Position numbers and translations under genes: made by a program
Shown here: positions 24,914-38,125 of the stretch, piece by piece
Layout: every line of letters begins with the position of its first letter
Numbering within the stretch: position 1 is the stretch's first letter
Notes under the pieces: generated by a model
Seen by the model: only the letters and a program-made list of their open reading frames with translations
Databases searched by the model: none
Told to the model about the DNA's origin: nothing
Source: Atopsyche davidsoni
Lineage: Eukaryota; Arthropoda; Insecta; Trichoptera; Hydrobiosidae
Length of the DNA: 64,000 nucleotides
Direction: 5' to 3'
Assembly (NCBI GenBank): GCA_022113835.1
Contig: JAILWY010000022.1
Span: 6,386,001 to 6,450,000, forward strand

Positions 24914-26750
24914 TTAAGTGCTATTACCAAATGTATTGATAGAAATTATAAAAATGTTCAAATTCCTACTAAAAACGATATTATCCAATGGCATTTGCAT
25001 GTAATTATCAATTTCGTTTATATCTTCATACATTCTACCATACTTAATGCTATTACCAAATGTATTGATAGAAATTATAAAAATGTTCAAATTCCTACTA
25101 AAAACAATATTATCCAAAGGCATTTGCTTGTAATTATCAATTTCGTTTATATCTTCATACATTCTACGATACTTAATGCTATTACCAAATGTATTGATAG
25201 AAATTATAAAAATGTTCAAATTCCTACTAAAAACGATATTATCCAAAGGCATTTGCTTGTAATTATCAATTTCGTTTATATCTTCATACATTCTACCATA
25301 CTTAAGTGCTATTACCAAATGTATCGATAGAAATTATAAAAATGTTCAAATTCCTACTAAAAACGATATTATCCAAAGGCATTTGCTTGTAATTATCAAT
25401 TTCGTTTATATCTTCATACATTCTACGATACTTAATGCTATTACCAAATGTATTGATAGAAATTATAAAAATGTTCAAATTCCTACTAAAAACGATATTA
25501 TCCAAAGGCATTTGCTTGTAATTATCAATTTCGTTAATATCTTCATACATTCTACCATTCTTAATGCTATTACCAAATGTATTGATAGAAATTATAAAAA
25601 TGTTCAAATTCCTACTAAAAACGATATTATCCTAAGGCATTTGCTTGTAATTATCAATATCGTTTATATGTTCATACATTCTACCATACTTAAGTGCTAT
25701 TACCAAATGTATTGATAGAAATTATAAAAATGTTCAAATTCCTACTAAAAACGATATTATCCAATGGCATTTGCATGTAATTATCAATTTCGTTTATATC
25801 TTCATACATTCTACCATACTTAATGCTATTACCAAATGTATTGATAGAAATTATAAAAATGTTCAAATTCCTACTAAAAACGATATTATCCTAAGGCATT
25901 TGCTTGTAATTATCAATATCGTTTATATGTTCATACATTCTACCATACTTAAGTGCTATTACCAAATGTATTGATAGAAATTATAAAAATGTTCAAATTC
26001 CTACTAAAAACGATATTATCCAATGGCATTTGCATGTAATTATCAATTTCGTTTATATCTTCATACATTCTACCATACTTAATGCTATTACCAAATGTAT
26101 TGATAGAAATTATAAAAATGTTCAAATTCCTACTAAAAACAATATTATCCAAAGGCATTTGCTTGTAATTATCAATTTCGTTTATATCTTCATACATTCT
26201 ACGATACTTAATGCTATTACCAAATGTATTGATAGAAATTATAAAAATGTTCAAATTCCTACTAAAAACGATATTATCCAAAGGCATTTGCTTGTAATTA
26301 TCAATTTCGTTTATATCTTCATACATTCTACCATACTTAAGTGCTATTACCAAATGTATCGATAGAAATTATAAAAATGTTCAAATTCCTACTAAAAACG
26401 ATATTATCCAAAGGCATTTGCTTGTAATTATCAATTTCGTTTATATCTTCATACATTCTACGATACTTAATGCTATTACCAAATGTATTGATAGAAATTA
26501 TAAAAATGTTCAAATTCCTACTAAAAACGATATTATCCAAAGGCATTTGCTTGTAATTATCAATTTCGTTAATATCTTCATACATTCTACCATTCTTAAT
26601 GCTATTACCAAATGTATTGATAGAAATTATAAAAATGTTCAAATTCCTACTAAAAACGATATTATCCTAAGGCATTTGCTTGTAATTATCAATATCGTTT
26701 ATATGTTCATACATTCTACCATACTTAAGTGCTATTACCAAATGTATTGA
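24914..26750. repeat. Eight-unit higher-order repeat (1,035 bp), about 1.8 copies
   Basis: The rare word GTATCGATAG occurs at 25,321 and 26,356, exactly 1,035 bp apart, with the neighbouring variant units in the same order (24,995/26,030 and 25,383/26,418). The period is five 129-bp plus three 130-bp monomers. Confidence 0.85.
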
Positions 26751-27114
26751 TAGAAATTATAAAAATGTTCAAATTCCTACTAAAAACGATATTATCCTAA
26801 GGCATTTGCTTGTAATTATCAATATCGTTTATATGTTCATACATTCTACCATACTTAAGTGCTATTACCAAATGTATTGATAGAAATTATAAAAATGTTC
26901 AAATTCCTACTAAAAACGATATTATCCAATGGCATTTGCATGTAATTATCAATTTCGTTTATATCTTCATACATTCTACCATACTTAAGTGCTATTACCA
27001 AATGTATTGATAGAAATTATAAAAATGTTCAAATTCCTACTAAAAACGATATTATCCTAAGGCATTTGCTTGTAATTATCAATATCGTTTATATGTTCAT
27101 ACATTCTACCATAC

Positions 27115-28409
27115 TTAAGTGCTATTACCAAATGTATTGATAGAAATTATAAAAATGTTCAAATTCCTACTAAAAACGATATTATCCAATGGCATTTGCA
27201 TGTAATTATCAATTTCGTTTATATCTTCATACATTCTACCATACTTAATGCTATTACCAAATGTATTGATAGAAATTATAAAAATGTTCAAATTCCTACT
27301 AAAAACGATATTATCCAAAGGCATTTGCTTGTAATTATCAATTTCGTTTATATCTTCATACATTCTACCATACTTAAGTGCTTTTACCAAATGTATTGAT
27401 AGAAATTATAAAAATGTTCAAATTCCTACTAAAAACGATATTATCTAAAGGCATTTGCTTGTAATTATCAATTTCGTTTATATCTTCATACATTCTACCA
27501 TACTTAAGTGCTATTACCAAATGTATTGATAGAAAATATAAAAATGTTCAAATTCCTACTAAAAACGATATTATCTAAAGGCATTTGCTTGTAATTATCA
27601 ATTTCGTTTATATCTTCATACATTCTACCATACTTAGTGCTATTACCAAATGTATTGATAGAAAATATAAAAATGTTCAAATTCCTACTAAAAACGATAT
27701 TATCCTAAGGCATTTGCTTGTAATTATCAATATCGTTTATATGTTCATACATTCTACCATACTTAAGTGCTATTACCAAATGTATTGATAGAAATTATAA
27801 AAATGTTCAAATTCCTACTAAAAACGATATTATCCAATGGCATTTGCATGTAATTATCAATTTCGTTTATATCTTCATACATTCTACCATACTTAATGCT
27901 ATTACCAAATGTATTGATAGAAATTATAAAAATGTTCAAATTCCTACTAAAAACGATATTATCCAAAGGCATTTGCTTGTAATTATCAATTTCGTTTATA
28001 TCTTCATACATTCTACCATACTTAAGTGCTTTTACCAAATGTATTGATAGAAATTATAAAAATGTTCAAATTCCTACTAAAAACGATATTATCTAAAGGC
28101 ATTTGCTTGTAATTATCAATTTCGTTTATATCTTCATACATTCTACCATACTTAAGTGCTATTACCAAATGTATTGATAGAAAATATAAAAATGTTCAAA
28201 TTCCTACTAAAAACGATATTATCTAAAGGCATTTGCTTGTAATTATCAATTTCGTTTATATCTTCATACATTCTACCATACTTAGTGCTATTACCAAATG
28301 TATTGATAGAAAATATAAAAATGTTCAAATTCCTACTAAAAACGATATTATCCAAAGGCATTTGCTTGTAATTATCAATTTCGTTTATATCTTCATACAT
28401 TCTACCATC
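27115..28409. repeat. Five-unit higher-order repeat (648 bp) at the right edge of the satellite
   Basis: Equivalent units recur 648 bp apart (27,196/27,844 and 27,585/28,233). They include units with GAAAATATAAAAATG and a shortened CTTAGTGC, both private to this edge. The array then passes without a break into the ~400-bp repeats via CCATTAGCTTATGCCTGTGC. Confidence 0.75.
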
Positions 28410-30780
28410 CATTAGCTTATGCCTGTGCTGCACTGGTTTTGCTATATAAAATTCCTATTAAACTGCACTTTCTATTGAAAAAAAGCTATTTCCTCTGAAG
28501 AATTGTGTTTTTTATGAATATTAAACATCTTTCAAGGAAGTCTTGCTATCCTGGTGCTATTTCCAGATGTATTAATATTAATTATAAAAATGTTCAAATT
28601 CCTTCTAAAAACGTGATTATCTAAAGTAATTTGCTTGGATTAAAAAATAATTTATCTCCTCGATCAATCTGAATTTCAGGTACTATATACCTTACTGGGA
28701 TGTTAAATTTGAAGATAAAAGACACCTCCTACACTGCTATCCTATACAAAACCTAAGATTCACCGAAATTTTTAATTTCATATATCACTTACTACATTAT
28801 GACATCCTAAAACTTATGCCTGTGCTGCACAAGTTGTGCTTACTAAAATTCTTATGAAACTGCACTTTCTATTGAAAAAAAGCTATTTCCTTTGAATAAT
28901 TGTGTTTATTATGAAAATAAAACATCTCCCAAGGTAGTCCTGCAATCCTGGTGCTATTTTCATATCTATTAATATTAAATATAAAAATGTTCAAATTCCT
29001 AATCAAAACGTTATTTTCCATACGAAATTATTTGAATAATCAAATATTTAACTCCTCGGTCAGTCTGCACTGCTGGTACTATTTACCCGGTATCCCTAAT
29101 CGGGATATTAAATTTAAAGAAAAAAAACACCTCCTGCACTGCTATCCTCATACAAAACCTAAGATTCACCAAAATTTTCAATTTCATATGTCTTTTCATA
29201 CATTCAACCATCCATATACATACTTTTGCTCTTTCTATTGAAAAAAGCTATTTCCTCTGAAGAATTTCGTTTATTATAAAAATAAAACCTTTTTTAAGGA
29301 AGTCCTGCAATCTCGAAGCTATTTTCAGATGTATTAATATTAATTATAAAAATGTTCAAATTCCTACTAATAACGTGATTATCTTAAGTAATTTGCTTGG
29401 ATAAGAAAATAATTTATCTCCTCAATCAATCTGCATTGCAGGTACTATTTACCTAGTTGGGATGTTAAATTTGAAGAAAAAAGACACCTCCTGCACTGCT
29501 ATCCTCATACAAAACCTAAGATTCACCGAAATTTTCAATTTCATATATCTGTTCATACATTCTACCATCCTTAAGCTTATGCCTGTGCTGCACTGGTTTT
29601 GCTATATAAAATTCCTATTAAACTGCACTTTCTATTGAAAAAAAGCTATTTCCTGTGAGAAATTGTGTTTATTATGAAAATAAAATAAATTAACCAAGGA
29701 AGATTTCCAATCCAGGTGCTATTACCAAATGTATTAATAGAAAATATAAAAATGTTCAAATTCCTACTAAAAACGATATTATCTAAAGGTATTTGCTTGT
29801 AATTATCAATTTCATTTATATCTTCATACATTCTACCATCTATTAGCTTATGCCTGTGCTGCACTGGTTTTGCTATATAAAATTCCTATTAAACTGCACT
29901 TTCTATTGAAAAAAAGCTATTTCCTGTGAGAAATTGTGTTTATTATGAAAATAAAACCTTTTATAAGGAAGTCCTGCAATCTCGGTGCTATTTTCATCTG
30001 TATTAATATGAATTATAAAAATGTTCAAATTCCTTCTAAAAACGTGATTATCTAAAGTAATTTGCTTGGATTAAAAAATAATTTATCTCCTCGATCAATC
30101 TGAATTTCAGGTACTATATACCTTACTGGGATGTTAAATTTGAAGAAAAAAGACACCTCCTACACTGCTATCCTATACAAAACCTAAGATTCACCGAAAT
30201 TTTCAATTTCATATATCACTTCATACATTATACCATCCTAAAACTTATGCCTGTGCTGCACAAGTTGGGCTTACTAAAATTCTTATGAAACTGCAATTCT
30301 ATTGAAAAAAAGCTATTTCCTCTGAAGAATTGTGTTTATTATGAAAATAAAACCTTTTATAAGGAAGTCCTGGAATCTCGGTGCTATTTTCAGATGTATT
30401 AATATTAATTATGAAAATGTTCAAATTCCTACTAATAACGTGATTATCTAAAGTAATTTGCTTGGATAAGAAAATAATTTATCTCCTCAATCAATCTGCA
30501 TTGCAGGTACTATTTACCTAGTTGGGATGTTAAATTTGAAGAAAAAAGACACCTTCTGCACTGCTACCCTCATACAAAACCTAAGATTCACCGAAATTTT
30601 CACTATCATATATCACTTCATACATTATACCATCCTAAAACTTATGCCTGTGCTGCACAAGTTGTGCTTACTAAAATTCTTATGCAACTGCAATTCTATT
30701 GAAAAAAGCTATTTCCTCTGAAGAATTGTGTTTATTATGAAAATAAAATAAATCTTACAAGGAAGTCCTGCAATCTAGGT
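28410..30780 (+). repeat. Tandem ~400-bp repeats with one ~270-bp unit
   Basis: CTTATGCCTGTGCTGCAC or a close form recurs near 28,413, 28,813, 29,577, 29,848, 30,245 and 30,642. Most spacings are about 400 bp. The 29,577-29,848 spacing is about 270 bp and lacks the TTTATCTCCTC...TTTCAATTTC part, which makes it an intermediate towards the 270-bp array. There is no coding content. Confidence 0.9.
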
Positions 30781-30890
30781 GCTATACCCAACTCACTAAC
30801 TCAACTAACTCAATAAATACTTCATCCGGATTACTGTCAAATCTGGCAAACCGAGGCTGCCTGGTGAGTAATAAGGATAGCATGACATAC

Positions 30891-32370
30891 CTTTCAGGAG
30901 CTGTAATGGGTCTCAATGTGCGCATGAGGAGGTCAGCGGTTGAGCCACACAGCCGGTGGGGCTGTAGTGCTCGGTTCAGTGCTCCCAGAATCTGTTCCCA
31001 GCCGGCACACCAGTCCCCGAGGTCCTGCACAATTTAGCATAATCAGAAGGTAAAAAAAAAAACAATCACAAGCATACTAATAAAAGTGTCATAGACATAT
31101 TTATAGACTGAATACATGAAAAAATAAATTGTAGTGGCCGTTCTTAATGATGTTAGGTAATCATTGTGCCCAACTATTAATATGATTATTTGGATTAAGG
31201 TCAACTCATATTCTATTTTGATATATTTTCAACGGGTATCATATGTGAAACCGGTCAGTGAGCTAACCTGTAGGGCTGAAATCATGTTTAACGGGAATAG
31301 TCTGCATGCACTCTTCAAGACAAGGGAGGGCGCCAAGGCCGGCAGGGCCAGCGCCCACGCGCCTGCCCATGGATGCGGCAGAACAGAGCAGAGCCATTGC
31401 CAGTGCCCTCACCAGCCGCGACCACAGTGACGGATACACACTCTCATCCAGTAAAGAACCTGAAAAGCACACATTTGTCATTTAACTATTCAATCAAATG
31501 TATTATGCCAGCCTGGTTTAAGCTAAATCATATATTTTATAATTTTGTGAACTTTTATCACTTAATAAACATGTTTCAATTTAGAATGAATCAATTATTG
31601 TATAAAAACACTCCAAAGTACAATAACACTATAAAATTAGGTTGATTTGATATGACTATTTGATTACATTATATAATTTTAGAGTTTGTTTGTGTTATTC
31701 AATAGTGCCTATATTAATTATGCATTTATACTGTATTTTTTAATTTATTTAATGAATAAAATAATACACACACGATATGTTTAATATTAAGAGTATATTT
31801 TCATAATAAAAAGGAATGTCTCTAAAGACATTTGTCAGCAAATTATAAGTTAAACACTAGTGAAAAGCAGATTAAAACTAATACAAGCAAGCATCCATCC
31901 TCTAGTTGATATATAAAGTTAATGTATGTAGTACTATAGGGTACAATAGTATCATCTGTAAACTAAGTAGGTTACATACCTGCAAGCTCACGTCAGGGCA
32001 GTACCCAGTGATGCAGAGGCATAGTCCCAGGCGGCAGCAGCGGCAGCCAGGCGAGGCACAAGCTCAGTTTCTGGGGCAGAACGTTTCCTGTCCAGGACTC
32101 CAGCAACTCTTTCATGGGACCAGAGCTGCGCGACTCACAAGTGCTGAATCACATTAAATATTGGATACTGATTTTGTGTTATCAGGCTACACGACATTTT
32201 TACGACCTTTAATTCGGTTTTTTAACATCCTGTACGTAGAAAAAAATGTTAATAAAGTACTATCTCCGCGGCTCGCGTGACAGCTTGCAGCCAAGAATCC
32301 CGGGAAGTCCTGCAGGGCTGTGCAGTGAGCAGCGGACGCGTCGGTCCTGTCAGTGATTTATGACACTTTT
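30891..32370 (-). pseudogene. Unrecognised multi-exon gene cassette, copy B
   Basis: Same cassette as at 10.4-12.3 kb. In minus-strand order: an exon-like island about 32,360-32,270; 32,143-31,980 (GPMKELLESWTGNVLPQ, then a deletion relative to copy A and a stop before the donor); 31,459-31,268 (SLLDESVYPSLWSRLVRALA, fully open, 192 nt); and 31,024-30,891 (WCAGWEQILGALNRALQP to RPITAPE, 134 nt, fully open). The AG acceptors and the GTATGT donors are present. The last two exons look intact, but the third is frameshifted. Nearly identical to copy C. Function unknown. Confidence 0.55.
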
Positions 32371-32384
32371 TAAAAAGAGTTTAA

Positions 32385-32790
32385 ATATAAACCAACAGAT
32401 GTCGCTAGGTAATATCTGAATTAGACATCTATTGAGGAATGAACGAATTTTTATAAATCATAACATAGTAAAAATGTACAGATTCCTTCTATTTGCTTGG
32501 AATTTCTCATTTTTTAAAACAAATATCATCAAAATCCAACAGATGTCGCTAAGCAAAATTTTATTTAGACATCTATTGAGGAATGAACGAATTTTTATAA
32601 ATAAAAAAAAATAAAAAATGTACAGATTCCTTCTATAGGCTTCAAAAACCAACAGATGTCGCTAGGCAATATCTTAATTAGACATCTATTGAGGAATAAA
32701 CGAATTTTTATAAATAAAAAAAAAGATAAAATGTACAGATTCCTTCTATAGGCTTCAAAAACCAACAGATGTCGCTAGGCAATATCTTGC
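32385..32790. repeat. About three tandem CAGATGTCGCT units at the junction of the large units
   Basis: CAGATGTCGCTA recurs at about 32,396, 32,539, 32,652 and 32,766, each followed by the same body. The window's first 125 bp and 49,655-50,040 carry the same run. The boundary between unit 1 and unit 2 falls in this repeat, so it is the likely exchange substrate. Confidence 0.85.
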
Positions 32791-33549
32791 GTTAATTTTG
32801 ATCGACTTTACAGAATGAAGACTCGCATATGTCAAATGATAAAATTGAATTTCTATCGTAAAAGTGAAGTGCGCGGGAAATTGATCAGATTTATGAAGAG
32901 TGACATTTATATATATATTGATAGCTCTATGGAAACTAAATAGTTGATTTTCATATATAAGTTCATGATTTCTAAAATGAAATTTCATAAATATGTTACA
33001 AACAAAACACACTTTCTTTGGTTGGTCGTAGATTCAAATGATTATTTTAAGAAATATTTTTAAACACTTTATTTGTACTTTGAACATATAAAATCAAATT
33101 GTTTAGATTTCAGAGCGCCATCAGAGTTCCTCGTTGAGGGTGTGGAGCGGCTTTTCCAGTTTGTAGTGTGATAAAATGTCAAAAATAATATAAAATCGTA
33201 ACCCTTTAGAATAACACCTAGTCTATAAACGTTCCCTCCCTTTCGCATCTGCAATATCTGTGTTTTACTTTATCTGTGTATACTCTAATTGTGTATACTC
33301 TACAAATCATCTCTGACACTCCTCAAACTGTTTAGCTATATGTAATTAAATGAAATTGAGTTGTTGAAATATTGGTCCCTAGTATTTTATTACTGCAAAG
33401 TGCAGTAATTTACCATCGATTGTTATAAATATCGAAATATATCTGATTGATTTTCAAGATAAATATGTCTTGAATTTAAAACAAATAAATTTCTGTATAT
33501 ATTATGCTGTATGAATTGAATATAATGATTTCAACTTTGGTTTATTCAG

Positions 33550-34913
33550 CATCTCTCAATCGACTGGCTGACACAAAGTCGAGCCAGGCTCGTAACACCA
33601 CTCTCTTGCACTACCTCGTGCAGGTTCTGGAGTCCAAGGTAACAACAAACTCTAAGTCATTTGCATCAAATTGTGATTGTTTCAAATTTTTCATTTTTAT
33701 ACTCTACGTGAAACGGTTGAAGAAAGCACACATCTCAGTATCGTCTATTGTCTATATGACTATTGTCATACTTTTATAAATATTATAATAGAGTTCCACC
33801 GAATACTTTCTGTTAAAAATATTTAATATTTACATAAAACATGATTTATTGCAATTACAATAAATAAATTTACATATATTAATTGATAAAATTTCAATAG
33901 TTCAAGGTTGTGCTCCTGCTTGAAGCATCCAAGGTTTCCCTGGGACAGCCGGAGAAGGACATGGCCACCTTGCGAGTGGGCCTGGGAGACACCCGCCGCG
34001 AGATGGACTACCAGCGTACTCAGCTCCCCACGATGCCTTCCAATAGCAAGTTCACCGAGCTCGAGGATCAGTTCCAGGTCAGTTGATGTTTGCTCTTCAC
34101 GTCTTTAATCTAAGTCTTTGTGTTCTTTTATAGTTTTGACTTTATTCAATGGATTCATTCGAGTAATCAATGCAAACCCAGATTTTCTCTTAAATATTAT
34201 TAAAAATACATTTTTTTGTAGAAATAACAGTTTATTGGAAACAAAACATTATATTTGATTATTAGGTAAAATTAAATAAATTGCTTAATGTCCTATTATA
34301 CCATAAGATACAGCTTTGTAGTCCACTAGCATGCAATTTAAGTTAGTTGCTTTAGACTTTCTTATAAGTCTATAGGGGCCTTCATGAAGACTTGGGATTG
34401 CATGAGTCTTTATCTCTTTCAATCTTCAGTAGTTAACTAGAACCGGTTTAGTTGAAAATGAAAATAATGTATTTATGAAAGGTCTTTTTTTAATTCTTTT
34501 AAATATTGCAGGACATGAAGTCTCGATTTGAGGGAGCGGTGCGTCTCTTTGGAGAAGATGCGGCTACAAGCCAGCCTGAGGAGTTCTTCGGAGCCTTGGA
34601 AGCTTTCCTGACCTCCCTTTCTGAGGCCCAGGCTGAGAACCAGGCTGCGCGGAGGAGACAAGAAGACGACGAGAAGCGTTTGAAGAAGGAGCAAGAGGTA
34701 TTGTATTTTTTTTATTACATATGTTTATTTTGAAACGAAGATTGTGATTTTTGTACATAAAAATATGTGTTTATGTTTCCAGTTGAAGAAGCGTACGATG
34801 GAGCGCAAGCGAGCCTCCAGTCTTTAATCATCTGTGTCCAAGTCTCTCGGCCTTTCTGAATCTTCCAACCATGCCAACGGCAGCGCAGCACAGATGAATG
34901 GAGACTCCAAGCA

Positions 34914-34917
<4 letters not shown>
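33550..34917 (+). pseudogene. DAAM: DAAM formin, four 3' exons, copy 2
   Basis: Exons at 33,550-33,638, 33,907-34,077, 34,512-34,697 and 34,783-34,827 repeat copy 1 without any coding difference that I could see, including the in-frame TAA at 34,825-34,827 and the coding remnant after it. It holds only the last part of the FH2 domain and lacks the DAD segment. The identity shows that the stop pre-dates the duplication. All earlier exons are missing because this copy starts at the repeat junction only about 890 bp upstream of the first exon. Confidence 0.88.

Positions 34918-34918
<1 letters not shown>

Positions 34919-34955
<37 letters not shown>
34919..34955. repeat. (TA)n microsatellite, copy 2
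   Basis: Pure TA run, three dinucleotides longer than in copy 1. Confidence 0.95.
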
Positions 34956-34958
<3 letters not shown>

Positions 34959-37278
34959 TAATATGTTTAACAAAACTAAATTATTCAAAAACTATACTAA
35001 ACTTAAAACTTGTTTAAAATTATTTAGTATATTTTTGTTTATTTGTTAAAACAAAGAGATTTGGTTTAATGGAATTGACTTTTATAAACACAGATGTTAC
35101 TCCAATCTCGCAGAAACTAAACAATTATTATTTACAAGGGATTTATATGAAGATGTAATCTAATTTTTTTTAAATGTTCACATACAAAAGTAAACCATTA
35201 AATAATTAGATAATTTACTGAGGCGTACATTAATATATTAAGATAATAAATATTTTTTGTGGATCTCTTGCATATATATTTTTTATAAAGAGCTTCAAAT
35301 TTGTACTATTTACCAAAAGAATGCAGACACATTTACATAAACATACATAAACCATCGGTCAAGCGTCTTCTCATTATTACTTCTTTTCACTCTCTACAAT
35401 AGGCATGGGTTTTCCCGTTGCATTTTTCAGAATCTCAGTTTTGCTTTCTCTTTGATGGTGTCTACTTCGAATGATGATTTTTTAACATATTCAATATTTC
35501 TGATGTAATAAAATACTTTTAGTTTTTTGCCGTGTATATATATATTAACATTGGATTTTTCCTAGTTTGCTCTTAATTTATCTATAAGTTTTGATATCTT
35601 TATTTATTATGAAAAAAATACTTGACTGCTTAACATCCAGAAATTAACTCTTTTCGTGTCGTCTATGCTATTTATATTTATTATTGTATTTTTATTCAAA
35701 ATATATTTTTGCCATATTGTTTTTGTTGTCTTTAGGATTTGTATGTTTTTTTTTTTGAATATTACGACTAATTTATTTGATGAATATGCTTATTACTAAA
35801 TATTGTATACTACCATTTTGACTTTAAATATTACACCTATATTGTTGCTAGTTTTTGCTTAAAAGCTTATTTATACTTGGAGATGTGTTTGAAATACATT
35901 TGCAGGTTAAATTGCTAACCAAAATCAACAACCATCATGAAAAGATCTCTGCTATGTCTATTTTCAAACTCGTTTCCTAATTTTATATTACCTGTATTAA
36001 TTAGCACTAAACTAATATTTTAATGTTATTTATTCTATTAAGTTTTTTATTAATATTTATGACTGAATCTTGTATAGCTTATTTTGGAAAAATGTATTAA
36101 ATTTAACTAACTATTCATGTGTAATAAATTAATCTTTTGATATTAATATATTGTGTGGAGATACATTGTCATTGAACGGTAGAATGAGATAGTTAATATA
36201 TAGAAATATTAGTATGTCAACACGGTCAAGAAGTGATTCGTGTCCACGCCATATAAATGTACTATCAATCATTTTGATTTCTGACTAATTAATTTTTTTA
36301 TAGTTTTACCCGATTCCGATACATAATGAACCTGGAATAATAACGTAATGTATTGCTTATATGATTTTATCAAATATTTTGATTTTGGTTTGAAGTTGTG
36401 CATTTATGAGAAGGATTTGATATTACATAATTTGATAAACAATTTTTTTACCATTTCCTCAAATCTTCAAGAATTCGCAAAATTTCAAGAATACCTAATA
36501 AGAACTTTATTTATAACGACAGGATTCTAACTTAATCTATGTTACCCGAGTACTAAGATAATTTTCTCGTAATATTAACAGAATAAAGTAGGACCTAGTT
36601 GTATGTAGAATATAATACAATCTTCTAATACGAATAGCTCTTTTTTAGATAATAAGTGACGTTATGAACCCTGTCATTTTGATCTATTACACCTTATCGA
36701 CCGGCTATTTACTTAAACTAAGTGTCAAGCAATATTTTTCCCATAATACTCACCTCCAAACATTTATTAGTAAATATCTTAATCTCGCATGAAAATGTTC
36801 AGGAAATGTGGCCTTGCAGTGATAACGTTATCTCAAAGTTTTTCGATAGTCATATTATATTGTTAATGCTAAAGCTCACATCGAAGACGTCTCAAATTTT
36901 TTTTTTTTTTAAAGACTTAAAAATGACTTCATACTATGATAACTTATGTGTTTATTCATTAAATAAACTCAAAAACAATAATGATTACATCTGCTGTTGC
37001 AGTTTGAAAACTGAAAACAAATCACTGCATTGGTTATTTTAAATTGGAAATCTACGCGCATTTTTAAAGATTGAATAACATGGACGTTCTCGTGAAACAT
37101 TTTGATAATTTATTTAGGCAGTTGTGTGATTGGCTTTTATATTTTTGTAAACAAATGTATTACTGTTTATCCAATATAAGATAATATATAATGAATAAAT
37201 AAAATATGGAAATAATTCGATTTATTTATTTGGTTATTCTGAAAAATGTAAAATAAGAATAGTGTTTATTATGAAAAT
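34956..37278. other. AT-rich non-coding DNA (copy of 2,286-4,608)
   Basis: No gene was recognised. It differs from the first copy at only a few bases, for example T in copy 1 against C in copy 2 in the TTAA(T/C)ATTGG word near 2,878/35,548. Confidence 0.7.
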
Positions 37279-38125
37279 AAAACATCTCGCAAGGAAGTCC
37301 TGCAATCCTGGAGCTATTCCCCGATATAAAGACATGAATTGAAAAAAGCTTCAAATTCCTACTAAAAATATGATTTATTTGGCTTATTTGAATGAAAAAA
37401 TATTTATCTCCTCAGTCAGTCTGCGATCCTGGTACTTTTTAACCAATTTCCATAGTTGGGCTGGTAATTTTGAAAAAAGTTACCTCCTGCAGGGTTCTGC
37501 TGCCCTGATACAAAACCTAAGTTTTACTTCTACAGTCATTTTCAATTTCAAATATCTCTTCATACATTCTGCAATCCTAATACTTTTGCTTGGGTCCGGC
37601 AAGTTGTGTTTACTAAAAGTCTTAATAAACTGCAATTTCTATTGAAAAAGAGTCATTGTCTGTGAAGAATTGTGTTAATAATGAAAATTAAACATCTCGC
37701 AAGGAAGTCCTGCCATCCTGGAGCTTATCCCAGATATAAAGACGTGAATTGAAAAAATCTTCAAATTCCTACTAAAAATATGATTTTCTTAAGGTATTTG
37801 GCTTATTTGAATGAAAAAATATTTATCTCCTCAGTCAGTCTGCGATCCTGGTACTTTTTACCCAATTTTCATAGTTGGGTTGGTAATTTTGAAAAAATAT
37901 TACCTCCTGCAGCGTTTTGCTGCCCTGATACACAACCTAAGTTTTACTTCAGCGGTCTTTTTCAATTTCAAATATCTCTTCATACATTCTGCGATCCTAA
38001 TACTTTTGCCTGGGTCCGGCAGGTTGTGTTTACTAAAAGTCTTAATAAACTGCAATTTCTATGGAAAAAGAGTTATTTTCTGCGTAGAATTGTGTTAATT
38101 ATGAAATTAAAACATCTCCCAAGGA
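37279..38125 (+). repeat. Two ~410-bp units of the 400-bp family (copy 2)
   Basis: Counterpart of 4,609-5,455 with the same two tandem units. Confidence 0.85.

Larger units (their letters stand above)
13594..28409. repeat. Satellite array of a 129/130-bp monomer, about 114 copies
   Basis: The monomer runs through AAATGTATTGATAGAAATTA, AAATGTTCAAATTCCTACTA, AAAACGATATTATCCAAAGG, CATTTGCTTGTAATTATCAA and TTTCGTTTATATCTTCATAC. Two length classes exist: 129 bp with CTTAATGC and 130 bp with CTTAAGTGC. Because 129 is 3 x 43, runs of the shorter class stay open on both strands and create long mirror-image frames of up to 196 codons. Each frame ends near a 130-bp unit. These frames are not genes. 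Variant classes (CCAATGG/GCATGT, CCTAAGG/ATCAATATCG, AACAATATT, GATCTTATC, CTACGATAC, TATCTCCATAC) are ordered into higher-order repeats. No transposon interrupts the array. The monomer equals the core of the 270-bp repeat at 41.8-47.6 kb. Confidence 0.97.

Noticed and set aside
13594..28409. Long paired open frames on both strands (up to 196 codons) through the satellite
   Set aside because: They mirror each other, follow the 129-bp (3 x 43) period and break near 130-bp units. This is a length artefact of the repeat, not coding selection.
13594..28409. Possible CRISPR-like array
   Set aside because: There are no short conserved repeats separated by unique spacers. The entire 129-bp unit is repeated, and the setting is eukaryotic.
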